DNA from: Cycas panzhihuaensis
Lineage: Eukaryota; Cycadophyta
Assembly: GCA_023213395.1 (NCBI GenBank)
Contig: CM041465.1
Coordinates: 108,259,741-108,323,740, forward strand
Reading direction: 5' to 3'
DNA: 64,000 bases
The notes below the pieces were generated by a model, which saw nothing but the letters and a program-made list of their open reading frames with translations, was not told the origin of the DNA and did no database searches. This document shows, piece after piece, positions 33,141-45,608 of the stretch. The position numbers and the translations under genes are program-made. Every line of letters starts with the position of its first letter. Position 1 is the first letter of the stretch.

Positions 33141-35459
33141 CCTTGTTCTGGGGCTCCGAAGGTGATGGGGTGTGACGGTTAGGGGAACGGGAGGAAGAGG
33201 GTGAATCCCGGGCACCCTTCCCTTTATCGCGGGAAGGATGGGAATTTGGTGATCTTCCTTGATTCTAGTTATTCTTGGATTGAGTGTTGTGATCACGTTC
33301 CCCATATTTGGGGAATGGATCCTTATGAACTGGTTGGTCTAAATTAGGCCTTGAGGCCCGTTTAGGGGACGAGTCACGTCGAGGGGCATCCTTAGGATCT
33401 TTGGGCCCTGGCGTGAGTCATCATGGAAGTACTCCCTATGAATGGAGCACCACTTCTTCTCAAGCGAGGGGTCTATCTTCCTTACTTGAGTTGACTGGGT
33501 GTTTCCATTCTTAGGGAGGGAAGCTTGGGTAGCTTGTTTAATTTATTTGTTAGAAGTTGGAGATGAAGGGGCTTGAAGTTTAAGCTCCTTCATCATATCT
33601 TCAAATGAACATATGGCAGAAGTAAGGGGGTCTAAGGTCTTCTCAGTTGGATGAGAAGAAGACCTAGAAGATTGTTGTGGTTTGGTATCCTTGGTTGGAG
33701 GTGGTACCTCACGTTGCTATGAGGGATTGAGAGGCTTCTTGAGTCCAACCTGGATCTCAATAGCCTCTAACACTAAGCACTTTGTAATCACAGAGTCGCA
33801 TGTGGTTGCCTCCATTTTAAGGACTTCCACATATACTTCGGGATGAAGTGCATTAACGAAAAGGTCTCTCTTCAACTCCTCATACAACGTGGCCTTAGTA
33901 GAGTGAAGAAGGTCATGGAATCGTCAAACAAAGTCACAATTCATCTCATCATAGCCTTGTTTAAGCGATAGGAGTGATTTCATTATGCTCTCAAATGGAC
34001 ACGTTACATCAAAGTAATTGATGAATTCGTCCACCAATTGCTGGAATGAAAAGATAGAGTGGGTAGGGAGGTGATAAAACCACTTAAGGGCATCACCCTA
34101 CAAAGATCGTAGAAATAATTTTATTAAGATATGGTTGTAAGCCTAGTAATCAATACATACCATAGAAAAACTATGCACATATTTTGTTAGGTCTTGCGAG
34201 GAAGTTTCGTCAAATCTAGGAACTTTGGGAGAGTGAGGCGGCATATTAGTTCTTAATGCCTCAATAGATAGAGGTGTCGATCTATAGTCCATGAAGGAAC
34301 GTGCCCTTGCCTGGACTGTAGGATCAACGAATGATGTAGTAGGTAGTGAGCAAGGAACATATAGGAGTGGCAAACACATCCCTCCTTGAGGAAATACCCC
34401 TTGCTAGAAGGGGGCTTGAGGATAATCACCTTGAAAGGGAGTTAGGTTCCCTTGTGAAGGTGTAGTGAAAGAGGCCATGCTAGATGGCAAAAAAGGAGGG
34501 TGTAGAACCGAGTTTTGCCGATATGGGCCACCTGTAGGTGGTACAACCTCATATAGGTGTAGCGGGTCGACATCATAAGCTGGAATGCTGTTCCCTTTAC
34601 CCTACCCCCAAGGTTGAGAAGTGTGACTTGGGGGTATATAAAAGGAAGGGCCAACAAGTTGGTTTTGGGGATATGTGGGAGCGGGTCCCACATGACTAGT
34701 GGTTGAAGAGTTAGTAGGACCGACAGGCCTACTAGAGAAAGTATGTGTCACATTGGGGGATGGCACATTAGTTTGGCTAGGAAAGGGTATGCTAAACTTC
34801 AACTGAGGAAAGGACATATCGCAAGAAGGTCCCAAAGCACTAGGACCATAACAAGGGATAGAAGATGCGACATGCATCCCTGAAATAGCGATAGGGATAG
34901 AACATGATGAATGTGTAGGCATGAAAGGATTAGTTGTTACAGGAGGAGAAGATGAGGATGAAGAAAGTGGGGGAGGAGTAGACGAGGAAGGGGCTCCCCT
35001 ATGGAAGGCATCTTCAAACCATCTAGGATGTGGTTGAAATTGAGTAGCGCGACAACACTCGTTAAAATCTTCAGCCACGTCGGCAGGAGGGGTATCTACA
35101 TGATCGTAAGAGCTAGACGGGACCTCAAATGAAGTAGATCCCTCAGGACGTTCCTCATAAGAATCACCAACTGAGTGGTAAATCTCAAGAGGAAAGGATC
35201 CTTCTACTACATGAGTAGAAGGATGAACGTCAAGTGGGTGATGTTAGTCACTCGGGTAGTAAATAGGATCATCACCCTCCTGGGTGGATCCCAGAATAGA
35301 AAAGGGAAACTCATGAGTTCCTGAAGCTAATGTGTGGTAGGCCCAATCAGAAGGGTATCCTTCCGTAGTCGAATCAGAATCCGATGAAGGAAGAGGATGA
35401 TACCTAGGATCTTCTAACAATGGAGGTAAGCCACGTAAGCAACGAGAGAAGCGTCGCAT
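33141..35459 (-). pseudogene. gag: El1 gag
   Basis: The frame starts MRRFSRCLRGLPPLLEDPRY at 35459, the same start as el2 gag at 21117. It runs through a Pro/Ser-rich N-terminal region (35078-34602) to a capsid-like segment (34379-33700: FDETSSQDLTKYVHSF). Stops and frameshifts divide it into pieces of 60-160 codons. I see no zinc knuckle. It is the longest gag remnant of this family in the window; el2 keeps only the first 140 codons or so. Confidence 0.72.
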
Positions 35460-35624
35460 ACAAAGCTAACCAACACTTTAGAAGAAAGAAATTGTGAGAA
35501 AGAGTGTACATTGGGGGCTGCCCAATAAAGGAAACGAAGTGGGATGAACCACAAGCAAGTAGCAATACCAATAGAAAAGAGCGAAGACTAACTCCCTTCT
35601 TGGCGGATCCCGATGCGATTGCGG

Positions 35625-38325
35625 TGGACGTGCGTCTATGGGATAGCTACCTAACTGAGTAGGAATAATGAAGGCGGTCAATGGCACTATCAGGTGTAGA
35701 TAAGAACCTATGAGCAAGGCAAATACCACCGAGCGCCCCGTGCGTCAGAGCGAAAGTTTGGGATCTACGGATGGTACCTAGCTACCAAATGGCAGTTCCC
35801 CACTTCCACTAGGAAAACAGGAGGCAGAAGAGTAGTCAGGATAGATCCTGAAGAAGGGTCCTCCCACCCTTGGATGGCTGGAAAGGAAGGGAGAGAAACC
35901 CTCAAGGGTTCCTCGTAGCAAAGGGAGACAGGTAGGTGAATAACCTACGGTTGAGGCTCCCTTGGTTGCTTAGACGAGTGGAGGAAACCAAGGGGAAATG
36001 TGAAGAGTAATTAAGAAGGATGAGGGTGTTAAAGGCACGCAAGCAAACAGAGTAAAACTAATGTAAGCTAAGATAACAAGGGCAAAGCTTACGAACTAAA
36101 GGGCAAAGGTTGGGAGAAAAGTCTTCCTAAAACCTTTTCTTATAATAGATGCGATGTACAAAGGTGCTAAACCAAATGTAAACCAAAATAAGAATCAATT
36201 TCTTTTTTCCTTTCAAGTGATCTAATTACTACCATGCAAGATCTTCTAAAAGAAAGAGAATAAAAGTGAAGCGAAGGCACATACCTAGAATGGAGATGCG
36301 ATTGAAGCGGCAACGTTCCCACAAGGTGTCCAAGATCACTCCACGAAGCACGGCAAAAGAGAGGGGTCATGGTAGGGCAAAGCATGGGGCTTCCTTACCT
36401 TCCCCAGAAGTGACACCAGAGTGCCAGGAAGGGAAAAAATGACAGTGATAACAATGAATAAAGTGCTATAATAAATAGGAGTACATACACTTACCCAAGT
36501 AAGAGGAAAAAGGGGTAAGTCCTTGGTGTCCTCTATGTACCTATAAGTAAGTGAGAATATCCCTTTCTGGAGAAAGGGTGCTAGCAATACATAGTGGAAT
36601 CCCAACAATACATGTATGTATGTACCAAAAACCAACCTCTATACATCAATGTTAGCATTCATGAACCACAAGATTGCAACGTTAAACTATGATGAAAACT
36701 ATCCAAAATGAATGGTAGGTAAGTTGGTAAGCCTTAGACTGGCCCACCTCCCGTAAAGAGTAATCCTACCTTCCCTCAAAAATCCATAAGGCAACAAGGA
36801 TAGGGCTGTACAAAGGGCTACAAACAGAGATAACAAAGGTACAAGGAAGCTCAAAGAGATCCCCCAACAAACCAGAGTACTATGGGAAGTAAATTGGGTT
36901 GCTAAGAACAAGGTTGAGCTAGGGACAAGTAGCCAGGGCTTATGCGTTGCCTGGATGGAAGATATGGGCCTGCAAACCAGTGTTGTAACAGGTGTAAATG
37001 CTAATTTCAGTAGCTGGAAATAAGCTTCTAACCCTTGGCCCCACTCTAGGAGTAGCACGGGGACAAAGAGGAAGGTTTAGAGGGTGGGAGCCTCTTAGGG
37101 AGCGTGAGGGTGGTGCGAAATCCATCCAACTCTATCTCGAACCTTATGCAACCCTCTTTGGCCACTGTCCTAGGTGTGAAATACAGGAAAAGAAGCCTAA
37201 ACAGCTGGGGAAACAATCCAACACAAAGGCAAGAAGTAACCTCCAAAAGTAAGACAAGACAAGCTAAAATAAACCATGCAAAAATGAGCATAAACTAGGC
37301 AAGGAAAGACCTTAGACCAATAAATACCTTTGGAGAAGATAGGAGGCATTTGCCTCCATCAAAACCTATTGAGAAGAGGCTAAGAAATCTGAAGAAAGGC
37401 TGTGGAGCAGCAGATATGGAATCCCTGTTAAGATGGCTGAAGGAAAATCCTATACTTGAGACTTCTTGATGGCCACCTAGGCAAAGAGGTCCTGGAAACT
37501 CTTCAAGGAGGCCCTCTCCAAGATGTGCAAGGGGCTGTAAAGATGTCATAGCAGAGCTGAAGGAGAGTTGGGCACTGGAGAGTGGTTGCAGGTCCTAGAA
37601 CAGCAGTGGAGCAGTAGGAGATAGCAGATAGCAGGGTATTTTTCCTTGTAGTCCTTTTAAAATGAGCCAAAAAGATCCTAAGAATGAGTTGGATAAGACT
37701 TAAATACCTAGCCCCAACCCTAATTGAGTGGTTAGGGTGTGGCTGGAAATGAGTTAAGTCACAAGACACGTGGCAATCCTGCAATAAATGCGAGAATTAC
37801 CACAGCAATTTTTAAAAATAAGTCATGACAGTCGCACCGTGGTAAACTTTGCGGTACCATGAAATCTACCGCGGTGCAGGACCAGAGGCCAAAACTGGCC
37901 CAAACAGCCAGCCTAGGCCATGGACCAGTGACCTAGGAGGCCGACAGAGGGTAGACCCACCTACCCAGAGGCAGACAAGCAAAGAGAGACCCACAGGAAG
38001 CAACAATGGGACTCAAAGGTGCAACAAGTCAACCAAATGATGATGGGTCATCACACGGGCGAGCATGACATGAACCAAGTAGGTCTTAAGGTGAGTAGGG
38101 AAGAATGCAAGAAGTGACATAGCCACCAGGGTCTCATACTCATTGGGAATATATCCCTATTATAGTCATCGTAGGATGAATAAGTGTAGATGACACACAA
38201 CCATCTACGAAGATGCAACATGCAGGCAAGTATTCCTCACAAAAGAAAACAACAACAAGATGAGAAACATACCTGCACTTACCTGAGTCGACCACTCTAT
38301 ATCCATTCCTGGAAGCTAGGAAACA
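35625..38325 (-). repeat. 5' LTR of el1
   Basis: It is homologous to 13133-15806. On the minus strand it runs from TGTTTCCTAGC at 38325 to CGTCCA at 35625 and is followed by a decayed primer site. The outer flank is ACTAG. Confidence 0.9.
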
Positions 38326-39884
38326 ACTAGTTAGGTGAAAAGGATTGCCATCAAGAATTTTAGTCATAACCACAACATTTGAAGGAGGGTGAATGACACA
38401 GAGAGTTTGATTATTTATAGTTACACTCATATCAAATCAACGAGAGATAATGGTAGACAACGAGAGTAGGTTCTGCTTTAGAGTAGGAATATATAAAACA
38501 TCAACAAGTGTAAAATCAAGAAGGCCTGGGAGTTTTAAGCAAATAGTTTTAAGTTCTTCAACTGGCTGAGATGATTTATCATCCATCTATACAATACCAC
38601 AAACTTTAGAGTTAAAATCCTGAAAGAATTAGCGATGACAAGTCATGTGTTATGTTGCTCTAGTATCCATGATCCATAATGAAGTATTTGATGTGGCACT
38701 ATTTATAACTCCAAGTGGTGAAGGTAAAAGTGAATAAGCATAACCACAATGAGCCTCAATATACTTAGTGGATCTGTTAATAACATTTGATGAAGTGTTC
38801 CCATTTCTTTGAAGGTGTGCATGAGAAAATTACATTCCACCAAAAGCATCTTCAAAAGAAGTATTATCAACATTATGCGCACCATGGCTCTATTGATAAC
38901 TTGGTAGTTTATTGCTGGTAGTTCTATAATTTTTGGCATAATGTCCTCTTCTATTACACCTTTGGCACATAATTGTTTGATTTCCAGTCCCATAAGAAGT
39001 ATTGGGCTAGTTGGATTATCTCTAATTATTGGATCTAGGTCCAAGTTGATTATTTTGGCCTTGGCCTTGAGACTGTTTTTGTTAGAGTTAAGGAGCCTAC
39101 TGACCAAGAGGATGTTGTCCTTATTATCTATCTCTTCCTCTTCCATGGGAAGTAGCACCTCTATGAGAGTATTGACCTTGATTTTTGGTATAACAAAGAT
39201 CTTCTTCCACTTCAAAAGCAACATCAATTAGATCTGGTATAATGACAAAGTTGGTATCAAAGGTCTTATTAAATTCAATAAATTTATCAACAAGAGCCTC
39301 AAAGTTTAGGGTTTCCAAAGTGCCACTAGATTGAAGACTTCACAATAGAATTTTATAATCTGGGATATGGAGACCTGACTAAATCAAGAAAGCCCATGTA
39401 ATGCATTAAGTTTTAAAATATTTATTAATAGCTTACTTGATTAGATGAAGGAGATCGATTATCTTACTTGCGTGTCTTTTTTGCATTTTCAATTTGTTCA
39501 TCTTCAACACTAAGTAAACAAATTCTATATCTGATTTAGTGTCAAAGTTCTTCTTAAGAACTTCAAGAACTTTCCATGTTATATCATGCACAACTTTATT
39601 AATGAGCTTATATAGGGAATAATCAGTGACAAGTAATATCCCTACAAGTATTTTATCATCATCAAGTTCCCATTGGCGTTTAGTTACATCTTTAGTAGGA
39701 GCAGTTGGAGCACCTCCTCCAAAAGTAATTGAGATAGTTATAGCAGTAACATATGGTATAGGTTGTAAGTGATCTCTCTACAAACCTTCATACTTTATGA
39801 TATTTCTGATACTAGTGAACCGCATGTCCCAATTTTCTTTCCTTTTTAGAATGCAGTTCATATTTTGCTTGAACTGTGAAGACA
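38326..39884 (-). pseudogene. gag: Copia-2 gag and protease (5' part)
   Basis: The minus strand starts at 39884 with MSSQFKQNMNCILKRKENW, a typical Copia gag start. It continues KRQWELDDDKI and VLEVLKKNFDTKSDIEFVYL (UBN2 gag core). The zinc knuckle reads CQRCNRRGHYAKNY, with the final Cys changed to Tyr, near 38930. The protease follows near 38660 (LWIMDTRATQHM, catalytic DTG or DSG changed to DTR). The stretch up to 38331 (DVLYIPTLKQNLLSLS, then VMTKILDGNPFHLT) joins in frame to 13127 once el1 is removed. Multiple stops are present. Confidence 0.87.
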
Positions 39885-41319
39885 TGGTGTCTTTTAAAAA
39901 GGGAAGAAATGAATAAGGGACTATAAAAGTGATGGAAATTATTGACCAATTACTATTTATAAATGGGAGATGTAATAAAGTAGTGTAGAAGAAGGAAGAA
40001 GAGGTGAGAATGGTTACTTAAAGATGAAAGGAGTAACTTAGAGAAAAGTCACTAACACTTGTGACAAATATTAACCTGACACAACAGGAATATGAGAAGC
40101 ACTATGATGAAAATTGGCCACTAACACTTGTGGAAAATATTAACCTAATGTAGTAGGAATATGAGAAGCATTATGATTATGATTACACTATGGATCACTT
40201 TTTACAGATAAGTAAGTGATCAATATACAAGATTATAGGCCAATGTAAAAACTGACATCATTGGGTATACACAACTTGAAACTCAAATGTTGGATGCATA
40301 ATTAACCTAATAACCTTTAACTTGTGTCCAACATGTAGTTGAGGTTGATGAAGGGATGCCTAGGCTTCTAGTAGAATTAAGTTGGCCTCTACCCGCGATA
40401 TCCGTAATTGTGCTTAGTAATGAAATCCAAGTCACAATGGAGCCCAAGTACTCCCAATCCTCACCCAGTTCACTAATGAGCAGTTATATACCTCCTCTAA
40501 AGAGTGGTATGTGCATACCCATGGCTATGATGGATATTAGATCAGATATATTTTAATCTTGTATTAAAGTTTTAATTTTCCTAGTTGGTTATTAGGATGA
40601 TCCTTAATTGAGGCACAATGGTATGGCTAACCAAACCTCACCAATATTCTGGTTTAGTCTAATCCTAACTTCAAACCCAAACCTCTTTTATGGCATGACA
40701 TTCTAGCAACCAAGGTATCTCAACCTTGGAAAGTGTGTGAATAGGCACAAGATGGTGAAAAATAGTGTATATAATGTGTTCCTTTTAGGAAGAGTGAACA
40801 AATTATCGAATTGCATCAAACGTACATTTAACTAAAAATAGAATGCTTACTTGGAGTGCTTACTTTGAGTGCTTACTTGAAGTGTCTTTAGAGTGCTTGC
40901 TTTGAGTGACTTTAGAGTGCTAAAATACAATGCTAATAAGTGAGTGAGGACACTGGATATTGCTCTGATCTAGGTGTTTTTTCTCTCACTTTTATAATAG
41001 GATTTTAAGCCTTATAAAAAGAAGGAAGAAAATTTCTTCACTTTTTTTTCTTTAATACAAAAAAAGTAGTCTTTACTAAATTAGCAATAACTTTCTCCCA
41101 CTAGAATGAAATGGAGTGCTGGTTTTTGTGCTATAAATCAAACTCAGAGCTTCATCTTCAGGAAGTGGAATCAGGTCCAAATGAATTTTGGAAAGTTTTT
41201 GGCAGCCCTGCAAAGTTAGGAGAATATATTTTTCTAGAATTCTTATTAAAAATAACTGTTGTTTACTAAAATAGTAATAACTTCCTTATATGACATTGAA
41301 ATTAGGATCTCAGTCACAT
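39885..41319. other. Gene-free stretch with small repeats
   Basis: I found no coding domain here. It holds two copies of a 69 bp repeat (40050-40118, 40119-40187) and a GCTTACTTTGAGT-like array (40846-40921). On the minus strand near 40958-40972 there is a decayed Met-tRNA-type primer site (TAGATCAGAGCAAT) next to a TATAAAA-containing stretch that may be an old LTR end. The Copia-2 5' LTR was expected here, but no match to 9489-9756 was seen. Confidence 0.45.
40050..40187. repeat. 69 bp tandem repeat, two copies
   Basis: Both units begin CACTAACACTTGTG and contain AATATTAACCT and GGAATATGAGAAGCA. They differ by several transitions. Confidence 0.75.
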
Positions 41320-42157
41320 ACAATTCTTGAAGGGAATCCATAAAGGTAAAAGATAGATTGTATATATGTATCAATGAGATGAACAATCTTATAAGATATG
41401 TGTATTGGTAAAAAATGAGTATACTTTGTGAGACTATCTATAATGACCTAAATGGACTTGAACCCAATAGATAATAAAAGACCCATAATAAATTTCATTG
41501 CAATATCATGCCATTTACTATGGGGAATATGTAAGTGTTGAAGTAACCCCACTTAGGACCTTATATTATTTTTATTTTACAAGCATATAAGGCATTCTAT
41601 GATAAATGTAAGGATTATCAACTTCATATACAACTAGTAAAAATTATCATAGATACATTGATAGGTTTTATCAAAGCTTGAGTGGTCTCTAGGAGGGGAG
41701 GAATGGTATTCAAACAAGAATCAATAAATAAAAAAGGAAGAAGGGTAGGCAAAAATGTAATTTTTATACATCAGAAGGTCATTGTAAAGAAACCAGTCCT
41801 TTTAGGTGAGGGATCTTTTTTTACCATTTAACACAGTCTTATTAGGACTAGTTGGCAGCTTCTAAGTCCATAATCCACATGGGTTGAAGTCAGGAGATTG
41901 CCTAAACTATAGGCTTAGGGGTAAGTGCAAGACGGAATTAACAACAACATTATCTTTTTCCTTTTAAAGTCAAACACTTGTAGGTGGTTGAGTCACTTAG
42001 CTTATTCTTAAGATAGTACTAGTTGATCAAGGAGGATCTAAAGTATGTCATGGTCTATAGGAATGATGAATATTAATCTAAGGATATATTGTTTCCACTT
42101 ATCGATCACATATAGAATAACCTTCATCTCCTTTTGGTAGGTGGATAAATGACATTT
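41320..42157 (-). pseudogene. pol: Gypsy RNase H and integrase fragment
   Basis: The minus strand encodes HLSTYQKEMKVILYVIDKW and IPIDHDIL (end of the Gypsy RNase H), then a CLICL zinc-site relic, GLLQHLHIPHSKWHDIAMKF, GFKSI and DSLTKYTHFLPIH (integrase core with its first Asp), and FYLYGFPSRIV. The W-D-I-x-M-x-F-I and LTKxxHF signature fits a chromovirus-like or plain plant Gypsy, not the Tat-like family above. The RNase H reads on at 45507 beyond an inserted element. It has stops and is truncated at its integrase end. Confidence 0.82.
42056..42157. repeat. 102 bp duplicated flank, left copy
   Basis: It matches 45507-45608 at about 91% by eye and encodes the same RNase H residues. It directly adjoins the left LTR of the 42158-45506 element. 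Confidence 0.85.
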
Positions 42158-42384
42158 TAAAAATTTAACCAACAAAGAAATATTCACAAACAGAACAAGT
42201 AGAATAAAAACACCTCTAAGATCAAACAATACCCTTAAGGTACCTCAAATTGTATTACTAAAACATCCTTATAATAGATACTTCATATGATATACTATAT
42301 GTGTATTTATAATACATGACATGATAGTGAGAGAGGGACCCACTTGTGTGTGGGACAAAATAAATGTCCATTAATATTCTAACA
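42158..42384 (-). repeat. 3' LTR of the gag-only element
   Basis: It is homologous to 45276-45506 at about 92% by eye and starts TGTTAGAATATTAATGG on the minus strand. The last few outer bases (expected to match TGTTGG) are replaced by flanking sequence. Confidence 0.87.
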
Positions 42385-42660
42385 CTCCCCCTAAATGCAC
42401 ATTTGGATCATTTGTATTTGCAATGCCTTGTCCTTAGAAATGTCTTGAAAATTATGTCTTCAACTTGATCCTTACCGTCAATCTTATATAGATGTCTTTA
42501 CTATAGAATGGTGTATTTAACTTGATTTTCATCTTCAATTCTATACTGATACCTTTGTAGGATGATGTCTTTAGCTTGATTTCCATCTTCAATCCTATAG
42601 TGATGATGTTGATGTAGAAGCTCTAGCAACTGTAAATCTTGATTCTTCATTATGCCTGGT

Positions 42661-43560
42661 CTAGTCTAATTTTGATGTACATCTTGTAAGTTCTTCAAAT
42701 ACAACTTTATTGTCATCATTATCCTGTATAAATTCTTGATCACCATGTATAATAATGATTTCTTCAACCTTTGGAGTAGAATCTTGATCAACTTGCATAC
42801 TCTTTGAACTTGAATCAATGCTTAAAGAAGGAACATCATTCAGACTTGAATCAATTTGAGACTCATCTTCTATAGGACCATTAGATTCATATTCAATTTC
42901 TCTTAAAATCATGGTGTCATCTAAATAAACCTTTATCAATTCATTAATTTTAACGTCTTCATCAGTGGTTGTAGTCTCATTAATACATTTAGTCATATGT
43001 TCAATAGTAGCTTCATCAATATTCAAATATTCTTCATCTTAACATATTATTTCATTAGTGTTGATAATATTTTTTTCATTCGTTGTACATGTACCATAAC
43101 CATCATTGACCTTAATTACCTTTTTAATCATTTGTTGTATCTCTTCAGGAGTTTGTTTAAATACATCCCTTAAAAAATCTCATGCTTCCTTAGTAGTACT
43201 TGTACTTTGAATCTTAGGAATAATAAAATGGTATTCGAAAGGAAGATTTGCCTTGTTTAATACAACAAGAATCATGATGAATGCTTTTCTATATTTCTTC
43301 TCAAGCATTTCCTTTTCTTCTTCATCCTTAGGAATATCATATCCATCAATAACAAGCTTCCACAAACCTCTAGCTATGAAAAAACATCTCATTTTAATCA
43401 TAAACAAGAAGTAGTCTTCTCCATTACACTTAAGTATTGAAAGAAACAAATCCTTTAAGTAATATTTATTTGTTTTATAAACATACATGACCACATCATT
43501 TTCCTCCATGATTGTGAGTGTACCTACAAACAATATCCATTTTTCAATAAACAATCTCAT
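42661..43560 (-). pseudogene. gag: Copia-type gag of the non-autonomous element
   Basis: The 127-codon frame at 43560-43180 contains DYFLFMIKMRCFFIARGLW, GYDIP and EKKYRKAFIMILVVLNKANL, then after a stop (at a former Trp, EAW) DFLRDVFKQTPEEIQQM. This is the DUF4219/UBN2 Copia gag pattern. A second frame at 43026-42661 is acidic (IDEATIEHMTKCINETTTTD). There is no zinc knuckle and no pol. Gag-only elements of this sort depend on other elements for enzymes. Confidence 0.75.
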
Positions 43561-45263
43561 CCATTAATCAAACTCAACAAACTTTCTTCTGTATCATGTT
43601 CCTCATACCACTGACTTCATCATCATATCATCACCTTGTTCATATTTCCAAATAGTCAACAAGTATCTGAACCACTTTCTTCACCATCAAATCAATGTCT
43701 CATAACTTTCACAATGATTATACATGGCACATGTCACCATTAAATTACCAAGACACACACTTCACTTAATTGACCAAAATATAACTCATGCCACTACATC
43801 TACAACTTGGGTAAATTCAACAAAAACTCAGCCTTCTTTGCCCATTCAGTCAATTAAAACACATCATCAAACATGCTTAATCTCATCCTTAAGCATGCCC
43901 AACAAACACCCAATCTTGTCATGTAACCTCACATGCAACAAGCATCTCATTACCTCATATCACTATCTTTCTTGCCCTTAAATTAGCCTTATCATGCCCA
44001 TAATATCCCTTCATATAAATCACATTCCAAGGAGCACTAAATTGCTATATTCCATCCAACTTATTGATGCAAACACATACACTATCGCTTCATCATCATA
44101 CTATGTCATCATCACAATAGCTCTCTCATACAAACACATGTAAGAAAGCACTCAAATTGCCATTAAACAATTACCATCATGCATCTCAAGTTACCAATAG
44201 AGTGCCAAATACATTCATATCAACATGACTTAATATCATCTCAAAAAGTACTCTCCCATGTACAACACACATAAGAGAGCCTTAAATAGTCACCTCATAT
44301 TATGCAATCACTCAACTTATTTTCTCATATAAATTGCATACAAGAAAGCCTATAATCACCTCATCTCACCCATTAATCATGTTATTTCTTTCTTATAAAT
44401 ATTTTCATGTAAATACATATAAGAGAGCATTGTATCCATATCTCAAATATTGTTAAAAAATCATTGTCATATAACAAACTCATGCTTGCTTCATTATCAA
44501 AACAAGACCCTTTTAATCAATGAAAAATACATAATCAATATCCATAAGTATCACTTCATTCACACCATCATCCAAATGTATCATCATTTTCCAATACTAT
44601 ATATGTACAATAGATATATTAGGCCCCAAGAGCAATGGTTTTGTGGCCAAGAAAAGTATAATATGAAACCCTTAAATTCCTTAAAAACTTATTTTTGGAA
44701 AAAATATAGCTCAAAAATACATAAAATAAAGATGGAAATGAAGGTCTCTGAAATATGATTCCAACATTTTAGATGAAACTGAATTCTGATATCTCAATCA
44801 AAAGTTATGCCCTTTTAAAAATTTCACAATTAGGGTTTTTAGGGACTATAATAGTACCTTTTGATAAACTACTCATAACTTTTCACTATGAACTTTGATC
44901 AACCTTAAACCACTTCCATTAGAAAGTAAATTAAAAAATGTATAGAATAAAAGAAATTTGAGGTCATTTGGATACTTGTAGCCAAAGTTATAGCTGTTTG
45001 AAGTTGAGGTTACAGATCTATCCTAAAAATACGATGATAAAAAAAAAATGGCCAAAATTAATTCTACTGTAATTTTTGCACTTTCACTCTAAAATATATA
45101 GTGAAACCACTTAAATTTTATAGAATAAGCCATTTCATCTCAATTTTTCTATTAAATTTCATAAATTTTAATGTTTATTCTCTCAAATATGCTTTCAACC
45201 CTTTATGGCACCTCTCAAATTACCACTCCAATACCGAACAAGAATATCTCTCTTAACCTAGGT
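43561..45263. other. Non-coding leader of the gag-only element
   Basis: It is rich in CATCATCA and CTCATAT-like runs (about 43600-44450) and then AT-rich. The short open frames on the plus strand at 43724-43981 and 44450-44758 show no domain and reflect the base composition. I see no gene. Confidence 0.55.
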
Positions 45264-45275
45264 GCTTTGATACCA

Positions 45276-45506
45276 TGTTGGAAAACTTAACCTATAAAGA
45301 AATATTTGCAAATAGAATAAATAGAACAAAATCACCTCTAGGATCAAACAGTACCCTTAAGGTACCTCAAATTCTATTACCAAAACATCCTTATAATAGA
45401 TATTTCATATGATACACTATACGTGTATTTATAATATATGATATGATAGTGAGAGAGGGACCCACTTGCATGTGGGACAAAACAAATGTGAATTAATATT
45501 CTAACA
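45276..45506 (-). repeat. 5' LTR of the gag-only element
   Basis: It has intact ends on the minus strand, from TGTTAGAATATT at 45506 to TTTTCCAACA at 45276, followed at once by the primer site. Confidence 0.9.
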
Positions 45507-45608
45507 TATAAGAATGATGAATATTAATATAAGGAGATACTGTTTTCACTTATCGATCACATATAGAATGACCTTCATATGCTTTTGGTAGGTGGATAAA
45601 TGACATTT
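45507..45608. repeat. 102 bp duplicated flank, right copy
   Basis: It matches 42056-42157. The first copy ends and this one begins exactly at the element's LTR ends. Confidence 0.85.

Larger units (their letters stand above)
13133..38325 (-). mobile_element. Gypsy el1, Tat-like, with el2 nested inside
   Basis: This minus-strand Ty3/Gypsy element interrupts Copia-2. Its ends are TG at 13133 and CA at 38325, and the flanks are GCTAG (13128-13132) and ACTAG (38326-38330), a target duplication with one transition. Removing it joins the Copia-2 codons in frame (FHLT to SSPSSEAN). The order on the minus strand is 5' LTR, gag, protease with linker, truncated integrase, antisense PMD gene, archaeal-type RNase H, 3' LTR. 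Without el2 the element is about 14.1 kb. RT, the first RNase H and most of integrase are deleted, so it is non-autonomous. The two LTRs are roughly 93% alike by eye. Confidence 0.9.
42158..45506 (-). mobile_element. Gag-only non-autonomous LTR element
   Basis: This 3.35 kb minus-strand element has LTRs at 42158-42384 and 45276-45506. A primer site TGGTATCAAAGC lies at 45264-45275, directly against the 5' LTR, and a polypurine tract TTTAGGGGGAG lies against the 3' LTR (about 42385-42395). It carries a Copia-type gag and no pol. It is inserted in the RNase H gene of a Gypsy element. Instead of a 5 bp target duplication it is flanked by a 102 bp direct repeat, and the outer end of the 3' LTR lacks its terminal TG bases. 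Confidence 0.88.

Noticed and set aside
40050-40187. CRISPR-like repeat
   Set aside because: There are only two adjacent 69 bp units without spacers, in plant nuclear DNA.
44450-44758. 102-codon plus-strand frame in the gag-only element
   Set aside because: It is composition-driven (CAT/CAC repeats), has no domain, and runs opposite to the element.
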